Assembly (NCBI GenBank): GCA_022241605.1 | Contig: JAKOMQ010000012.1 | Span: 52,806 to 116,805, forward strand | Source: Aquimonas sp. | Lineage (GTDB): Bacteria > Pseudomonadota > Gammaproteobacteria > Xanthomonadales > Xanthomonadaceae | Direction: 5' to 3' | Length of the DNA: 64,000 nt | Shown: one piece after another, positions 63,338 through 64,000 of the stretch | How positions within the stretch are numbered: the stretch's first letter is position 1 | Layout: each line of letters starts with the position of its first letter | The notes under the pieces: generated by a model | The model's database searches: none | What the model saw: only the letters and a program-made list of their open reading frames with translations | What the model was told of the DNA's origin: nothing | Translations under genes and position numbers: made by a program

Positions 63338-63699
63338 CGCCGACGCAGAAGCGCGAGGCGGTGCGTTTCCTGGTGGAAGCCCATCGCCTGCCGCTGCGTC
63401 GGTCCTGCGCTTGCGTCGGGCTGTCGCGCTCGGCTTGGTACGCCCCGCCCCTGGACTGGACGGTGCGCGATGCCGAACTGATCGCGGCGCTTTCCGAAGC
63501 CGTGCATGAGCGGCCCAGCCGCGGCTTCTGGAAGTGTTCGGACATGCTGCGGCGCCGCCGTCCCGACTGGAATCCCAAGCGGATCTACCGTGTGTACAAG
63601 GCCATGAAGCTCAACCTGCGCCGCCCCGCCAAGCGCCGTCTGCCCAAACGCGAACGCGTGCCGCTGTACGTGCCGCGACTTCCCGACAGCGTGTGGTCG
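63331..63699 (+). pseudogene. IS3-family transposase OrfB, N-terminal part only
   Basis: REAVRFLVEAHRLPLRRSCACVGLSRSAWY...SRGFWKCSDMLRRRRPDWNPKRIYRVYKAMKLNLRRPAKRRLPKRERVPL; cut before the DDE core. Confidence 0.85.
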
Positions 63700-64000
63700 C
63701 GTAAGCTCTCCCGTCAAGCGGACAAAGCATTCCTAGAACCCTCGGCTGCTTTGGCTTTGCACTCGGCCGGTGTCATCCCGCCGAGTGCGTCATGGGGTCG
63801 TTCCTCGTTGTAGTCGAGCATCCACCACCAGGCTGCCTCGCGGACGTCGTCCAAGCGAGCGAACAGGTGCTGGTCCAGGACCTCCTCGCGGAACGTCCGG
63901 TTGAAGCGCTCGATGTAGGCGTTCTGGTTGGGCTTGCCGGGCTGGATGTACTGGATGGCCATGCCTTGGGACTTCGCCCAAGCCACGAACGCCTCGCCGA
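63700..64000 (-). mobile_element. Second IS3-family element (right end, orfB 3' part), inverted and inserted in the first
   Basis: End sequence GCGTAAGCTCTCCCGTC..GGACA..; 63714..64000 minus: AWAKSQGMAIQYIQPGKPNQNAYIERFNRTFREEVLDQHLFARLDDVREAAWWWMLDYNEERPHDALGGMTPAEC. Confidence 0.85.

Larger units (their letters stand above)
63000..63699 (+). mobile_element. IS3-family element, left part, interrupted in orfB
   Basis: Terminal sequence GCGTAAGCTCCCCGG...; orfA and orfB in the IS3 arrangement; interrupted at about 63700 by a related end sequence. Confidence 0.8.

Overview
GC-rich chromosomal window that looks gammaproteobacterial and Xanthomonadales/Lysobacteraceae-like (inferred from gene content and REP-type repeats). 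Three parts. (1) ~1-8240 is an accessory insertion beside the yfa cluster. Its left edge carries a diverged direct copy of the yfaQ 3' end, then an IS66-like transposase remnant, then an undescribed-looking gene set: two paralogous small proteins around an 8-Cys secreted protein, an OmpR-type regulator with a degenerate receiver behind an 11-bp direct-repeat operator, an IS30 remnant, a 1076-aa wHTH-STAND NTPase-TM-TPR protein, and a small beta-rich protein. This is my best candidate for a new system. (2) ~8240-58260 is mostly core: yfaPATSQ (alpha-2-macroglobulin cluster), glnE, a DAACS symporter, ntrC/ntrB, pepQ, a c-di-GMP block (CHASE-PAS-GGDEF-EAL, PilZ, DUF1631), two S9 peptidases, ybaK, an acetate block (LuxR-type RR, acs, porin, DUF4212 plus SSS symporter), a PQQ-type sugar dehydrogenase, an S8 protease, a Na/Pi cotransporter, N-formylglutamate amidohydrolase plus a PGM1-like ATP-grasp, an FNR-like regulator lacking the N-terminal Cys cluster, and PPK2. 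(3) From ~58300 to the window end is a second island. It begins at a tRNA-Met 3'-end-like fragment and holds Fic, a possible small partner, an orphan antitoxin with a PIN-toxin remnant, HipBA, a truncated HsdR and nested IS3 elements. Everything was read by eye from the sequence and ORF translations; no searches were run.
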